DNA of 13,325 bases from Deltaproteobacteria bacterium UBA3076 (GCA_002367355.1 DFBQ01000148.1:1-13325); one strand, 5' to 3'; counted from the stretch's first letter, positions 1 to 8,957 are shown. The notes: generated from the letters alone by a model not told the origin. Made by a program: numbers and translations.

Positions 1-2570
1 TTATGACCTGCCAGGTTGGCATATTTGACAGCTATCGGCTCTGTAACACCCCAGTGCCAGTTTAGTTCGGATGACTCTATAGAGCCCTTAAGTCGGGCAG
101 AACTCGGATCTTCCAGGAAACAACTCAGGTTGCATGAGCCCTTTATATGGCCTGATAATATTTTGTTCTTTTCCAGGATTTTGTCCAGCGTGTCTCCTTT
201 CAGGCATCCTTCCCAATTCAGCAGTAAATTCTCCCTGGGAGCCTGAAGTAAATTCAGAGAAAGGCTCGCCTTTTCCGCTGGAGCAATAATAGTAAGGTCT
301 TTTATAGAGAGCTCCTTTGGACTGGAGCTGAGATCCAGTTTTACCTTTATGGCCTTCTTGTTTTCTATATCTGAGATGATCTCTCCCTTTACGGCAGTCT
401 TTTTTTGGTCCCAGGCAACCTTTAAATGGTTCAGTGTGCAAGGGGTCCTGGGAAAGTACAGGGCGGGTATCCAATCCTTTGCCTTTACCCACTGGGAAAT
501 ACCTTCTCTCGCAGTCCCGCTCAGATCAAGCCGGCCCTGCCAGTCTTGCCATTTTTTGTGTTTGAGATCTCCATTTAAGTTTATCTGTTGGTCTGAAAGG
601 CGCATATTGCAACTGGATATTCGAACGTTTTCCTGATCAGCCTGTGCAGAGGCCTGTTCGATGTTGGATGGTCCGGGAAGCAGGGGGCTGTGGAAATCAA
701 GGCCTTTTGTGTTGGCCGTTATGCTGTATTTCCAGCTCAGAGGTTTCTTCACGGGTCCTTTAAGCCATGCGTCCATTACTTCCAAGGGACCATCAATTGA
801 AAGGAGTACTTTGGAGAGAACTTCTTGCAGCACGGGATAGCGCTTCAGCTCGGCGAAAAGAGGGCCTGAGTCCAGAGAGGCATTAAGTCTGATGTCGAGA
901 AAAACCTCATTTTTCCATCTGACTGATCCCTCAGTTTCGTGAATAGAATTGGGACCGACTACTCCCTGAATATTGCTCCAGTTCACTTCGTCAGGAAGGA
1001 CCTGGAGTTGACCTTTCTTGATCTTGATGGGCCATGTGATCCGCTCATAATCTGCCGTTCCATCAATGCTCGACACTTCCACTCTCACTGAAATATCTTT
1101 TAATCTGTCACCCAGGATAAGACGACCTGAGGTCTTGCCCCGGACATTGCTGAATTTGGCCAGCTCATCCCTGAACCCTTGGTGATTAACAAGCCTGTGC
1201 AAAAGGGCAGGGAGTTTTGAAAGGTCTGCATCCAGTTCCAGATCTAATTTAAAGACCTTGTCTTCACCAACCAGGCCCAATGCAAGAGAGCCATTACTGC
1301 CCATGGAATCGCCCAGTTCGGCTGAGAGATTCTGCCCTGTCAGTATCCCGTTTCTGATCTCAATCTGCCCACATGTCTCATCGAGATCCAGATCCACATT
1401 TGGAACGTGTATCGGCGCTCCATCCACGTCGGCTGTGATGGCCATTGCCTTTAGTTCCCGAAAGCGTGGCACAGTTCCCTCAAAGAAATACGTCGCCTCT
1501 CTGGCCTTTCCTCCCAGGACTATGCTGCATACCAGGTCTGCCACATCATGCCTGCCAAACAGGGCGAGGACTTTTTCTCTAACTCCTGAAAGATCTACTT
1601 CCTTTGCCTTGAGGTCGATATGCCAGAGGGCCTCATCAGTAAGAGCCGCCTGACGCCTTTCTATCACTCCTGATAAAGTAAGCCCGGGATCTGTAAGCTC
1701 CAACGCATTTACCGACACGTGAAGTTGCTGCCCCTGTTTTTTAAAACTCAGGTCTGTATAACCACATGAAAACAGCATTTCTTTGTCATGTAACTCGATT
1801 TTTAGACAAGGGGAGTCCCCTTTTACTGAGGCCTTTATATCGTCAAGACCGGTTCCTGTGATGGCAACCTTTATGTTAACGTCTGAGTCTAAGGGTTTAA
1901 CCGGGCTCTTGTTCAGGGAAGTGAGGAGGATTTCGTGCGGTTTGAAGTCTTGGCAGTCTATCCTTAATTCGTAAGAGTCTTTTGACGGAATAAAATAGCC
2001 TTTGGTCTCCAGGCTTTTGGCATAAGGGGGTATGCATGTGAGAGATGCATCAACCCTGTCAGGTTCTATATGTATCTTGGCCTCGACATTTGAAAAGTTA
2101 AGGCTATTGGTGTGCTGGAGCTGTCCCGGGAAAACACCCTCCGGATCTAAAGCAAGGCCACCATTTTTTATAACAAGTGTGACTGAAAGAGGGGGTAGCG
2201 ACCATGACTCTTTATCAGCAGACGGAGCCAAGGACTTGAGATGGAGATCGGGATTGTTGAGAACTGCTCGGCTTATTCCGGGCTTGCCACGAAAAAGGCC
2301 CAGCCAGTCGGGGAAAAGCAGGATCTTCGGGGCCTTTGCCTCTAACTGGTTGTTGGAAACCAGAGCGTCAGTAAGCACTATGCAGGGAAGGGGAAACCAC
2401 TGCCAGGAGATAGTCTTGATGTCAATATTACTGTCCAGTCGATGGGTAATCTCATAGGTTATCCTGGAGCGGACCTGTTCTAAATTCAAAACGTATGGGG
2501 TGAGAAACACAAGCAGCCCAACGATCGCAAGAACAGAGACAAAGATTTTAGCAACGCGCGCTTTTTTCAT
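1..2570 (-). CDS. AsmA-like envelope protein, C-terminus beyond the window
   Basis: An open frame starts at ATG 2570-2568 and stays open to the left edge, giving about 856 codons with no stop seen; the C-terminus lies outside. The N-terminus reads MKKARVAKIF followed by one hydrophobic segment (about residues 8-26), so this is a single-span inner membrane anchor with the rest in the periplasm. Residues 40-110 have the look of AsmA-family N-termini (ITYEITHRLDSNIDIKTISW, then an LNNPDLHLKSL-type stretch). The remainder is long runs of short alternating beta strands, as expected of AsmA/YhdP-type beta-groove proteins, which are linked to phospholipid transport and outer membrane assembly. No clear Shine-Dalgarno precedes the ATG. 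It lies 132 bp downstream of coaE on the same strand. Family assignment is fairly firm; the cargo cannot be told from sequence. Confidence 0.8.
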   Translation of the reverse strand, partial: MKKARVAKIFVSVLAIVGLLVFLTPYVLNLEQVRSRITYEITHRLDSNIDIKTISWQWFPLPCIVLTDALVSNNQLEAKAPKILLFPDWLGLFRGKPGISRAVLNNPDLHLKSLAPSADKESWSLPPLSVTLVIKNGGLALDPEGVFPGQLQHTNSLNFSNVEAKIHIEPDRVDASLTCIPPYAKSLETKGYFIPSKDSYELRIDCQDFKPHEILLTSLNKSPVKPLDSDVNIKVAITGTGLDDIKASVKGDSPCLKIELHDKEMLFSCGYTDLSFKKQGQQLHVSVNALELTDPGLTLSGVIERRQAALTDEALWHIDLKAKEVDLSGVREKVLALFGRHDVADLVCSIVLGGKAREATYFFEGTVPRFRELKAMAITADVDGAPIHVPNVDLDLDETCGQIEIRNGILTGQNLSAELGDSMGSNGSLALGLVGEDKVFKLDLELDADLSKLPALLHRLVNHQGFRDELAKFSNVRGKTSGRLILGDRLKDISVRVEVSSIDGTADYERITWPIKIKKGQLQVLPDEVNWSNIQGVVGPNSIHETEGSVRWKNEVFLDIRLNASLDSGPLFAELKRYPVLQEVLSKVLLSIDGPLEVMDAWLKGPVKKPLSWKYSITANTKGLDFHSPLLPGPSNIEQASAQADQENVRISSCNMRLSDQQINLNGDLKHKKWQDWQGRLDLSGTAREGISQWVKAKDWIPALYFPRTPCTLNHLKVAWDQKKTAVKGEIISDIENKKAIKVKLDLSSSPKELSIKDLTIIAPAEKASLSLNLLQAPRENLLLNWEGCLKGDTLDKILEKNKILSGHIKGSCNLSCFLEDPSSARLKGSIESSELNWHWGVTEPIAVKYANLAGH

Positions 2571-2702
2571 TTATGATTTTAAAAAGAGTTGATTGGCTTA
2601 AATTATTTAAATTAAAGGTTTCTCTCTGTGCCCTCTACGCCTTGTACGTTCAAAGTTGAGACCTCTGTGGTAAATTTAGGCATCGCCCCCCTTCGTAAAC
2701 GG
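2571..2702. other. Intergenic spacer between coaE and the AsmA-like gene
   Basis: This 132-bp gap has an A+T-rich stretch near 2590-2615 that could hold the promoter of the AsmA-like gene. I see no convincing terminator stem with a T-run for coaE, so read-through from coaE is possible. Confidence 0.3.
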
Positions 2703-3374
2703 TTATAGCTGTTTCAATATTTCTGACAAGCGATTTACCTGGATCTGCAATTCATATAGTCCCGCATTATTGTGGACTACATAATCAGACCTTTTGGCCT
2801 TTACTTCCTGAGGAATCTGAGTGGCCATCCACCTGGAGGCCATGTCAATGGACATCTTTTTACGTTCTGCCAGTCGTTTGATACAGATCGGTTCCGGTGC
2901 CACAACTGAAAATATATAATCAAAGAAATTTTGCCAACCAGTCTCAAAAAGTAAAGGCACTTCTACTATTACGACATTGTTTCCTGAGGCGGCCAGTTGT
3001 TGAAGTATCTGATCCATCCGTTTAAATACATAGGGATGAATAATATTTTCTACAAGCTGCCTGGCACCAGCATCGGTCAACATCATTTCAAGCATTCGGT
3101 GTCTGTCAAGGGTCTTGTCGTCCTTTAGAATTTCTGCTCCAAAGACCTTGACAAGCTCCTTCAAAGCAGGCTTTCCAGGTTCCACGACTTCCCTTGCCAG
3201 CTTATCAGTATCAATGACTGGGAAATTCTGCTCTGATAGCATCCTTCCCACAGTGCTTTTCCCCGAGGCTATTCCCCCGGTAAGACCAATAACTTTGGCA
3301 GGCCAGTTAGAGGATCTTTTGCAAAAACCTCCTTTTTTGGATAATATGTTCGGGTACAATGGTATCGTAGCCAT
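2703..3374 (-). CDS. coaE: Dephospho-CoA kinase (CoaE)
   Basis: Catalyses the last step of coenzyme A synthesis, ATP-dependent phosphorylation of the 3'-OH of dephospho-CoA, in the cytoplasm. The P-loop GGIASGKST is at residues 33-41. The substrate-site DTD follows at 55-57 within VIDTDKLAREVV, then the VEVPLLFETG lid/CoA-domain motif, and near the C-terminus AKRSDYVVHNNAG, which is typical of the family. From the first core residues (KVIGLTGG) the protein is about 197 aa, the normal size. The ATG at 3374 adds an unusual 26-28 residue leader (MATIPLYPNI...), and no ATG, GTG or TTG lies in frame between that leader and the core apart from a TTG at codon 6. An AGGAGG sits inside the leader but leads to no in-frame start. 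Function is firm; the N-terminus is doubtful. Confidence 0.93.
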   Translation of the reverse strand: MATIPLYPNILSKKGGFCKRSSNWPAKVIGLTGGIASGKSTVGRMLSEQNFPVIDTDKLAREVVEPGKPALKELVKVFGAEILKDDKTLDRHRMLEMMLTDAGARQLVENIIHPYVFKRMDQILQQLAASGNNVVIVEVPLLFETGWQNFFDYIFSVVAPEPICIKRLAERKKMSIDMASRWMATQIPQEVKAKRSDYVVHNNAGLYELQIQVNRLSEILKQL

Positions 3375-3463
3375 GTCACAAGCTCATGAGTGTCTGAACG
3401 AAATGGCATCCACTGAAACCTGCTGGTAAATGCCATCAAATTTTGCAGCGGATGCTAAGTCCA

Positions 3464-4825
3464 TCATTTAAGCCCGTATTTTTTGAGCTTGTATCGCAGC
3501 ATCCGTTCACTGATGCCCAAGAGGTTGGCCGCCTTGGTTTGATGACTCGCAGTTTCCTCCAAGGCCCTCTGGATCATTTTGCACTCCAAGTCTTCCACAG
3601 ATTCTTTCAGCGATCTCCAAGTCTTTACCTCACTCATATGGGGATGTACAGAGCTTCTGGAGAAGGGAAGATCCCGGCTCGTTATAACCGGCCCTCTGGT
3701 AATCACAACGGCCCGTTCAGTAATGTTTTCCAGTTCCCTTACATTACCCGGATAATCATATCTTAAGAGAAGGTCTCTTGCCTCAGAACTGATTCCCTGG
3801 ATCTCTTTTCCATTCTCAACGGCAAAGCGATTCAAAAAATGGTCTATCAGTGGAGATAAGTCCTCCTTTCTTTCCCTCAATAGCGGAATTGCAATTGTGA
3901 CCACATTCAGTCTGTAAAAAAGGTCCTCTCTAAACGTCCCATCCTTTACTTCTCCATGCAGATTCCGATTGGTTGCGCTGATAATTCGAACGTCAGACCG
4001 GATTGTCTGGTTCCCTCCAACGCGCTGGAACTCCCGTTCCTGCAGAAATCGAAGAAGCTTCACCTGAACCGCTGGGGAAAGCTCCCCGATCTCATCTAAG
4101 AAAAGTGTCCCTCCGTCCGCCTCTTCGAATCGTCCAATTCTCCTTCGAGAAGCTCCTGTAAAGGCCCCTTTCTCATGACCAAAAAGCTCAGTTTCTAACA
4201 GGTTTTCAGACAGAGTTGCACAGTTCACAACGATCATGGGCCTCTCCGAACGGGGACTGAGATTATGGATGAGCCTGGCAAGGAGTTCCTTTCCTGTACC
4301 ACTTTCCCCCTGTATTAATACTGTTGCACTGCTATTTGCCACCCTGCCCGAGAGGTTGACGACTTCACTCATGGCAGCGCTCTTAAAAATGATCTGATCT
4401 GTGGTAACTCCTTTCCCTCTCAACTCCTCACGTAGAATCTCATTTTCTTTTCTGAGCGTCTGTCGTTCAGCAATCCGGTCTATCAGGATACGCAGTTCCT
4501 CCAATTCAATAGGCTTGGTGATGTAATCAGCCGCACCTGCCTTCATGGCCCTTACTGCCGTATCGACGCTCCCATAGGCAGTCATCATTATCACGTCGAT
4601 CTCCGTATTTATGTCTTTGACCTCCTCAAGCACCGTCATCCCATCCTTTTTAGGCATCTTATAATCAAGGAGTACTAAATCAAAATAACCATTTTTTACC
4701 GCCTCAATAGCTTTATCCCCGTTTTCTGCCTCCACAACGTCATATCCCTCGTCCCTTAGGAAGTCTCGCAGAATTTCCCTCTGCGATTGACCATCTTCCA
4801 CCACCAAAGTACTTAATTTTCCCAT
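3464..4825 (-). CDS. NtrC-family sigma-54-dependent response regulator (ZraR/AtoC-like)
   Basis: This activator should open sigma-54 RNA polymerase complexes when phosphorylated by the kinase encoded just upstream. I chose ATG 4825 (453 aa) because AAGGAA lies 8-9 nt upstream; a TTG ten codons earlier (4855) lacks such a site. Receiver domain, residues 1-120: acidic pair E10/D11, phospho-acceptor D54 in LVLLDYKMP, T82 and K104. AAA+ domain, about 145-380: Walker A GESGTGKE (173-180), the sigma-54-contacting GAFTGA loop (220-225), Walker B LFLDEIGEL (241-249), and YPGNVREL at the domain end. A Fis-type helix-turn-helix (TKAANLLGISERMLRYKLKK) ends the protein. All motifs are intact. It lies 107 bp downstream of the kinase stop and 89 bp upstream of coaE. 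Its likely target is the divergent 7045 operon. Confidence 0.93.
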   Translation of the reverse strand: MGKLSTLVVEDGQSQREILRDFLRDEGYDVVEAENGDKAIEAVKNGYFDLVLLDYKMPKKDGMTVLEEVKDINTEIDVIMMTAYGSVDTAVRAMKAGAADYITKPIELEELRILIDRIAERQTLRKENEILREELRGKGVTTDQIIFKSAAMSEVVNLSGRVANSSATVLIQGESGTGKELLARLIHNLSPRSERPMIVVNCATLSENLLETELFGHEKGAFTGASRRRIGRFEEADGGTLFLDEIGELSPAVQVKLLRFLQEREFQRVGGNQTIRSDVRIISATNRNLHGEVKDGTFREDLFYRLNVVTIAIPLLRERKEDLSPLIDHFLNRFAVENGKEIQGISSEARDLLLRYDYPGNVRELENITERAVVITRGPVITSRDLPFSRSSVHPHMSEVKTWRSLKESVEDLECKMIQRALEETASHQTKAANLLGISERMLRYKLKKYGLK

Positions 4826-4932
4826 GGACCGGTTCCTTTTTTTAACTGGATTCAAAGCCCGCAGCTATGTATAGGGTAAAAACCTTTTTAGGGTCAAAAT
4901 CCCTCCGTTACATCTATGGGTGATTATCCCTT

Positions 4933-6666
4933 TTATCGCTGTTCAAAAGGAAGTAGGATTTCAAACTTTGTTCCCTCGCCAGGTTGACTGGTGACGTGGG
5001 TCTCGCCGCCATGCCCCTCAATAATCTTGTGAGCAAGGGCAAGACCCAAACCCAGACCCTTGTCCTTGGTCGTGTAATCAAGATCAAAAATATGCTCTAT
5101 TTCATCAGAGCTCAGCCCAAAGCCCGTATCAGAAACCTTAACGCTTACTGAATCTTTGCTCTCTCGTTCCACGGAAACAGTGACTGACCCTTCGTCGGAG
5201 ATGGATTCCAAAGCATTATTGATGATATTGAAGAGAGCTTGCTTCATCTTATCCAGGTCCATGGAAACCATCAAAGGCGACTTCTGCCATTGGGTCTTAA
5301 TCTCAATCCCCTTTGATTCAGCCTCATCCCGCACAACAAGCACGATCTGCTCAATGAGTTCCTTCAAGTCGTGCCGGTTGAATTCCAGCCTTCGACTTCT
5401 CGAAATACTAAGGAATTCTTCAATAATATTGTTAAGCCTTCTGATCTCGTCCCGGATCACGTACATTAGTTTATTAGGACTATCGGCTTGAAGCCTTTGG
5501 ATTGCCATGCTGATGGCATTTAGCGGATTCCGAATTTCATGGGCTAGCCCAGCGGCAAGACGGCCAAGTGCCGAAAGCCTTTTGGCTTGGTGAACTCGCC
5601 TTTCCATTTCGCGCATTTTGTACAGGTGCTTGGTTTGGTTCTTGTAAAGGAACCACATGGAGAAAAGTGTAATGAACACCATAAAGGCCACAGAAATGAA
5701 AATGCCACCCCGGTTTTTCCTAAGAATCTTACCGGCAACATCTGTCGAAAGCGCCAATCGCATCGTGCCCGTGTATTGGCCGACGAGGACAGGGGCTACA
5801 ATTTCGAGCAAACTATGCCCCTTCAATACGATTTTACTGGTGATTATACTGGCTGTGACTGCGGGAGAGCTTCCCATTCGGAGTTCTTGTTTTCGGCTTT
5901 CCGGCAGTTCTCCTGACAGGCCCAGAATTCTGCCCCGTTCATCTGTCATGAACAAATAGGCTATGTCCGAATCTTGAGCTATCTCCTCAATAGCCCTTTG
6001 AATTGAAAAGCTTAAGCTCCTGGATCGAAAACCTTCTTCATCTATGCACATGATGATCGTACCCTTTCCAGATTTCCGACGAAGGGCAACAAAGCCTAAC
6101 CCCTCAGTATTCTCGGATCGGGTAAAAACGTTTATCTTGAATCCCTCGTATCCTCGGACCACTGGGTCGGCGAAACCCAGAATCCCCTTGGGAATTGACC
6201 TGTTCTTGAAAACAGTGTTTCCCTCTTCATCCAAAAAAGCTATAAGCCAAAGACTCTCTTTATTTATCAAAGATGTGAGTTGCTTATGATCGAGGCGATT
6301 TGTCTCCCATTTGACATCAATCTCCCCGGCTAGTTCTGTCAGGTCCATGAGAAATGATTCCTGCACAGAAAAAGCTTCTTCGGTTACGGGAACACCTGCC
6401 TTAGGGTCAAAAACGGCTTGCTGTGTCTGCATCAATTGCTGGAAGTACCCTTCAGCAACCCGCTGAACGTTTTTTATAATGGTGAGGCCTTTGTTTTCCA
6501 TGAATGCAATTAGAGTTTCATCGACCCTCTTAAGATTCATGGATCCCATAATAATAAAGAGGCAAACGAAAACGAAACAGGCTAAGGCTACGGCCAAGGG
6601 CTGGAGAAATCGCCGGCCCGATCCGGGAGATTCCAGTGAGTCAGTGGTTTCCCTTTTCTCGTTCAT
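4933..6666 (-). CDS. Membrane sensor histidine kinase (ZraS/AtoS-like)
   Basis: Partner kinase of the downstream NtrC-type regulator. ATG 6666 is preferred (577 aa); a TTG two codons earlier is also open. TM1 is at about residues 22-42 and TM2 at 321-341, bounding a periplasmic sensor of some 280 residues. Two stretches there (LWLIAFLDEEGNTVFKN at about 139-155 and IAYLFMTDERGRILG at about 235-250) look like the core strands of a double Cache/PAS-like sensor. The kinase core follows: HisKA ALGRLAAGLAHEIRNPLNA with phospho-acceptor H376, N-box FNIINNALES (about 479-488), G1 DTGFGL, and G2 GLGLGLALAH. I see no internal PAS domain, and the linker between TM2 and HisKA is short. The ligand is unknown; a metal or envelope-stress signal is inferred from the divergent ZraP-like gene. 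Confidence 0.93.
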   Translation of the reverse strand: MNEKRETTDSLESPGSGRRFLQPLAVALACFVFVCLFIIMGSMNLKRVDETLIAFMENKGLTIIKNVQRVAEGYFQQLMQTQQAVFDPKAGVPVTEEAFSVQESFLMDLTELAGEIDVKWETNRLDHKQLTSLINKESLWLIAFLDEEGNTVFKNRSIPKGILGFADPVVRGYEGFKINVFTRSENTEGLGFVALRRKSGKGTIIMCIDEEGFRSRSLSFSIQRAIEEIAQDSDIAYLFMTDERGRILGLSGELPESRKQELRMGSSPAVTASIITSKIVLKGHSLLEIVAPVLVGQYTGTMRLALSTDVAGKILRKNRGGIFISVAFMVFITLFSMWFLYKNQTKHLYKMREMERRVHQAKRLSALGRLAAGLAHEIRNPLNAISMAIQRLQADSPNKLMYVIRDEIRRLNNIIEEFLSISRSRRLEFNRHDLKELIEQIVLVVRDEAESKGIEIKTQWQKSPLMVSMDLDKMKQALFNIINNALESISDEGSVTVSVERESKDSVSVKVSDTGFGLSSDEIEHIFDLDYTTKDKGLGLGLALAHKIIEGHGGETHVTSQPGEGTKFEILLPFEQR

Positions 6667-6849
6667 GGTCAATTTGTCTCTATCATTTCACCATACGCTC
6701 AGTCATAGGATTCTGTCCCCGCGGCAGCGTCCAGAGGATACAAACTCATTCTTTGCAGAAAATAGCAAAAGAATAGACTGTTAAGGTTCTATCTGCGTCA
6801 AAAAAGGTCGATTCTTTACTTTCTCAGTTGGATTACTATTAGACCACAT

Positions 6850-6887
6850 TTCGACGAATCTGTCGAATACGCTCTTTCATTTTCGAC
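6850..6887. promoter_or_regulatory. Candidate enhancer site for the NtrC-type regulator
   Basis: TTCGAC (6850-6855) and GTCGAA (6862-6867) form a perfect inverted repeat with a 6-nt spacer. A third half-site TTCGAC (6882-6887) lies 20 bp beyond the second. The array is centred about 110-120 bp upstream of the -24 position of the sigma-54 promoter, the usual range for upstream activating sequences of NtrC-family proteins, which bind as dimers through a Fis-type helix-turn-helix. That the neighbouring regulator binds here is inference from position and symmetry. Confidence 0.6.
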
Positions 6888-6975
6888 AATTTTTGCCTAA
6901 AGGCGTTGGGCTTCACAGACTATTCCTGTTGCAAATCTACTTTAATTTCAAAAGGTTAGTATGGTCAATCAGAAC

Positions 6976-6992
6976 TTGGCATGGAGCTTGAA
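6976..6992 (+). promoter_or_regulatory. Probable sigma-54 (-24/-12) promoter
   Basis: TTGGCATG, four bases, then TTGAA matches the sigma-54 consensus YTGGCACG-N4-TTGCW except for T in place of C in the -24 box and A in place of C in the -12 box. The GG-to-G spacing is correct. Transcription would begin near 7002, about 43 nt before the ATG of the ZraP-like gene. The imperfect -12 box lowers confidence. Confidence 0.55.
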
Positions 6993-7030
6993 AGATAACA
7001 AGACGGAAACACCAAAATAACAAGAAATAC

Positions 7031-7035
7031 GGAGG
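7031..7035 (+). promoter_or_regulatory. Ribosome binding site deciding the start of the ZraP-like gene
   Basis: GGAGG lies nine bases before ATG 7045 and six before an in-frame TTG at 7042. The ATG is the better start and places MKKFSLLAALV at the N-terminus as a normal signal peptide. Confidence 0.7.
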
Positions 7036-7044
7036 TACAACTTG

Positions 7045-7527
7045 ATGAAAAAATTCAGTCTATTGGCGGCATTGGTAACTATTTTGGCTTCAGCAACATT
7101 TGTCGTAGCCGGCCCTTGCGGCGGCGGTGAGAGGGGAAACCATGGATGGGCAATGGATCATAGCATCTTCTCCAAGCTAAACATGACAGCTGAACAGACG
7201 GAGAAAATCCGGGTCCTGCGCGAATCATCCCAGAAGGACATCACACCGCTTCGTATCCAGATATTCGAAAAGAGGGCTGAACTCAGGTTACTATGGATGC
7301 AGATGGAACCTGATGCTGCAAGGATTAAGGCCAAAGAGAAGAAAATCCACGACTTGAAATGGCAGGTTCTGAAAAAGACAACGGATTTTCGCCTGACGTT
7401 CCGCAGCGTTTTAACGCCGGAACAATTGTCCAAATTCTTGGCCTTGGGGGGCGACCGGAAACACCATCACGGAAGGGACTGGAGAGGTCACCATGGTCCC
7501 GGGAAGGGCACAAACCTTGATTGGTAA
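7045..7527 (+). CDS. Spy/CpxP/ZraP-like periplasmic protein
   Basis: A 160-residue exported protein. Residues 1-22 form a classical signal peptide (MKK, then a hydrophobic core ending ...FVVA before GPCGGG). The mature part carries two LTxxQ-type motifs: MTAEQTEKI at about 47-55 and LTPEQLSKF at about 123-131. Between them lies a long charged amphipathic helix (ITPLRIQIFEKRAELR...), the layout of the Spy/CpxP/ZraP family of periplasmic chaperones. The C-terminus is His-rich (KHHHGRDWRGHHGPGKG), which suggests metal binding as in ZraP. The gene is divergent from a ZraSR-like pair, has its own probable sigma-54 promoter, and is 10 bp upstream of the ATG that seems to be the original start of the outer membrane factor. 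Chaperone or metal-buffer function is inferred; family membership is well supported. Confidence 0.8.
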   Translation: MKKFSLLAALVTILASATFVVAGPCGGGERGNHGWAMDHSIFSKLNMTAEQTEKIRVLRESSQKDITPLRIQIFEKRAELRLLWMQMEPDAARIKAKEKKIHDLKWQVLKKTTDFRLTFRSVLTPEQLSKFLALGGDRKHHHGRDWRGHHGPGKGTNLDW

Positions 7528-7537
7528 GTATTGGTAG

Positions 7538-8957
7538 ATGAAGCGATTGGCCTCAGGACTCACGCTGTTTGCTGCTCGCAGGCTGTGTGACAGTCGGACC
7601 GGATTACGTCCCTCCTGAGGTCTCAGCACCCGCACACTGGACCGCTGAGTTAGAGGGCGGTCTGACTGCCAAGCATGTGGATACTCAAGCATTGGCAAAT
7701 TGGTGGACGGCACTCAACGATCCAATCTTGTCGAGCCTGATTGAACGAGCGGTTGCAGGCAACCTCGATCTTAAGGAGGCGCGGGCGCGGGTTCGCGAGG
7801 CGCGCGCCCGCCGGGGCATCAGCCAGGCTGATCGCTTTCCTACTATATACACCACCGTTTCTGCAAGCCAGAACCATAGCAGCGAAGAAACCGGTAGCGG
7901 TGAGACACGTGAACTCTATGCCGCGGGCTTCGATGCCAGTTGGGAACTGGATCTGTTCGGCGGCATATGGCGATCCGTCGAGGCTGCCGAGGCGGAGCTG
8001 CGGGCGAGCGAAGAAGATTTGCGGGATGTACTTGTCAGCCTTCTTGCCGAAGTTGCCCTGAATTACGTTGAAGTACGTTCGTTTCAGACCCAGCTGTCGA
8101 TTGCGGAGGCGAATCTCGATGCGCAGACCGAGACCTACAATATTACCCAATGGCGTTTCGAAGCTGGCCTGACGACACAGCTTGACGTGGAACAGGCCAG
8201 GTACAATCTGGAGCAGACCCGGTCGCAGATACCCACGCTGCAGACCGGGCTTGAGCGGGCCAGGAACCGGCTCGCAGTGCTGCTGGGACATCACCCTGGT
8301 TTCCTGAAGGATGCACTGGCTGAACCCAAAGCCATTCCGGTAACCCCCCTTGAGATCGCCGTCGGTGTTCCGGCCGATGTCTTGCGGCGCCGGCCTGATG
8401 TCCGGCGTGCCGAGCGCCAACTGGCCGCACAGACAGCGCAGGTCGGTGTTGCCACTGCCGACCTTTATCCCAAGCTCTCTCTGATCGGGTCAATCGGATT
8501 AGAGGCCCTGTCACCGGGAAATTTGTTTTTGTCCTGCGCCCGGACGTCCGCGATCGGTTCAAATATAGGTTGGACGATCTTCGACGCGGGCCGCATACGG
8601 CAAAATATTAAAGTGCAAACCGCAGTGCAGGAACAGGCACTGATACAGTATGAGGCCGCGGTTCTCACGGCACTGGAGGAAGTTGAAAATGCGCTCGTCG
8701 CTTACGCTGATGAGCAAGTTCGACGGCGATCGCTGGTGAAAGCGTCACAGGCCGCGCAGCGTGCCGTTGATCTTGCACAAAATCAGTATGTGTCAGGGCT
8801 AATCGATTTTCAAGTCGTGCTGGATGCACAGCGGTCACTATTATCACTCCAGGATCAGTTAGCGACTATCGAGGGCGAAGTCACCTCCAATCTGATAACC
8901 CTTTACAAGGCCCTTGGGGGTGGATGGACATCCCTGGTGCCTAATGAGAAGAAATAG
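7538..8957 (+). CDS. Outer membrane efflux factor (NodT/TolC-type lipoprotein), frameshifted at the lipobox
   Basis: The body, from codon TTG 7569 to the stop at 8957 (462 aa), is a typical RND/ABC outer membrane factor. It has a lipobox LLAGC, then VTVGPDYVPPEV, and two OEP repeats with long coiled-coil helices (LDLKEARARVREARAR; TQLDVEQARYNLEQTRSQ). The family signature VLRRRPDVRRAERQLAAQTAQVGVA and FDAGRIRQN, IDFQVVLDAQR near the end are also present. Such proteins form the trimeric outer membrane duct for a periplasmic adaptor and pump. The first residues of the signal peptide are in another frame: ATG 7538 encodes MKRLASGLTLF, but one surplus base (or two missing) near 7571 is needed to continue into LLAGC. 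As read, translation from TTG 7569 would have no signal sequence. The body is otherwise intact. Confidence 0.88.

Larger units (their letters stand above)
6667..7044. promoter_or_regulatory. Divergent regulatory region between kinase and ZraP-like gene
   Basis: This 378-bp gap lacks a credible gene. It is A+T-rich and carries a near-consensus sigma-54 element (6976-6992) and a cluster of TTCGAC/GTCGAA half-sites (6850-6887), both listed separately. Any promoter for the kinase-regulator pair should also lie here on the minus strand. I could not identify a convincing -35/-10 pair or a second sigma-54 element for it. Confidence 0.6.

Noticed and set aside
1258..1653. Plus-strand open frame of 131 codons, and others across 1-2457 on the plus strand
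   Set aside because: They lie wholly opposite the long AsmA-like gene, are Ser/Arg-rich low-complexity translations, and have no ribosome binding site or recognisable motif.
3403..3436. ATGGCAT / ATGCCAT inverted repeat between coaE and the regulator, as a terminator
   Set aside because: Seven pairs with a 20-nt loop and no following T-run on the minus strand; too weak to call.
4878..4891. TAAAAACCTTTTTA palindrome between kinase and regulator
   Set aside because: A+T-rich with a two-base centre; not a credible terminator stem or a recognised operator.
7650..8420. Minus-strand open frame of 256 codons
   Set aside because: It is the antisense shadow of the outer membrane factor in a G+C-richer gene; no domain is recognisable and the sense frame has clear family motifs.
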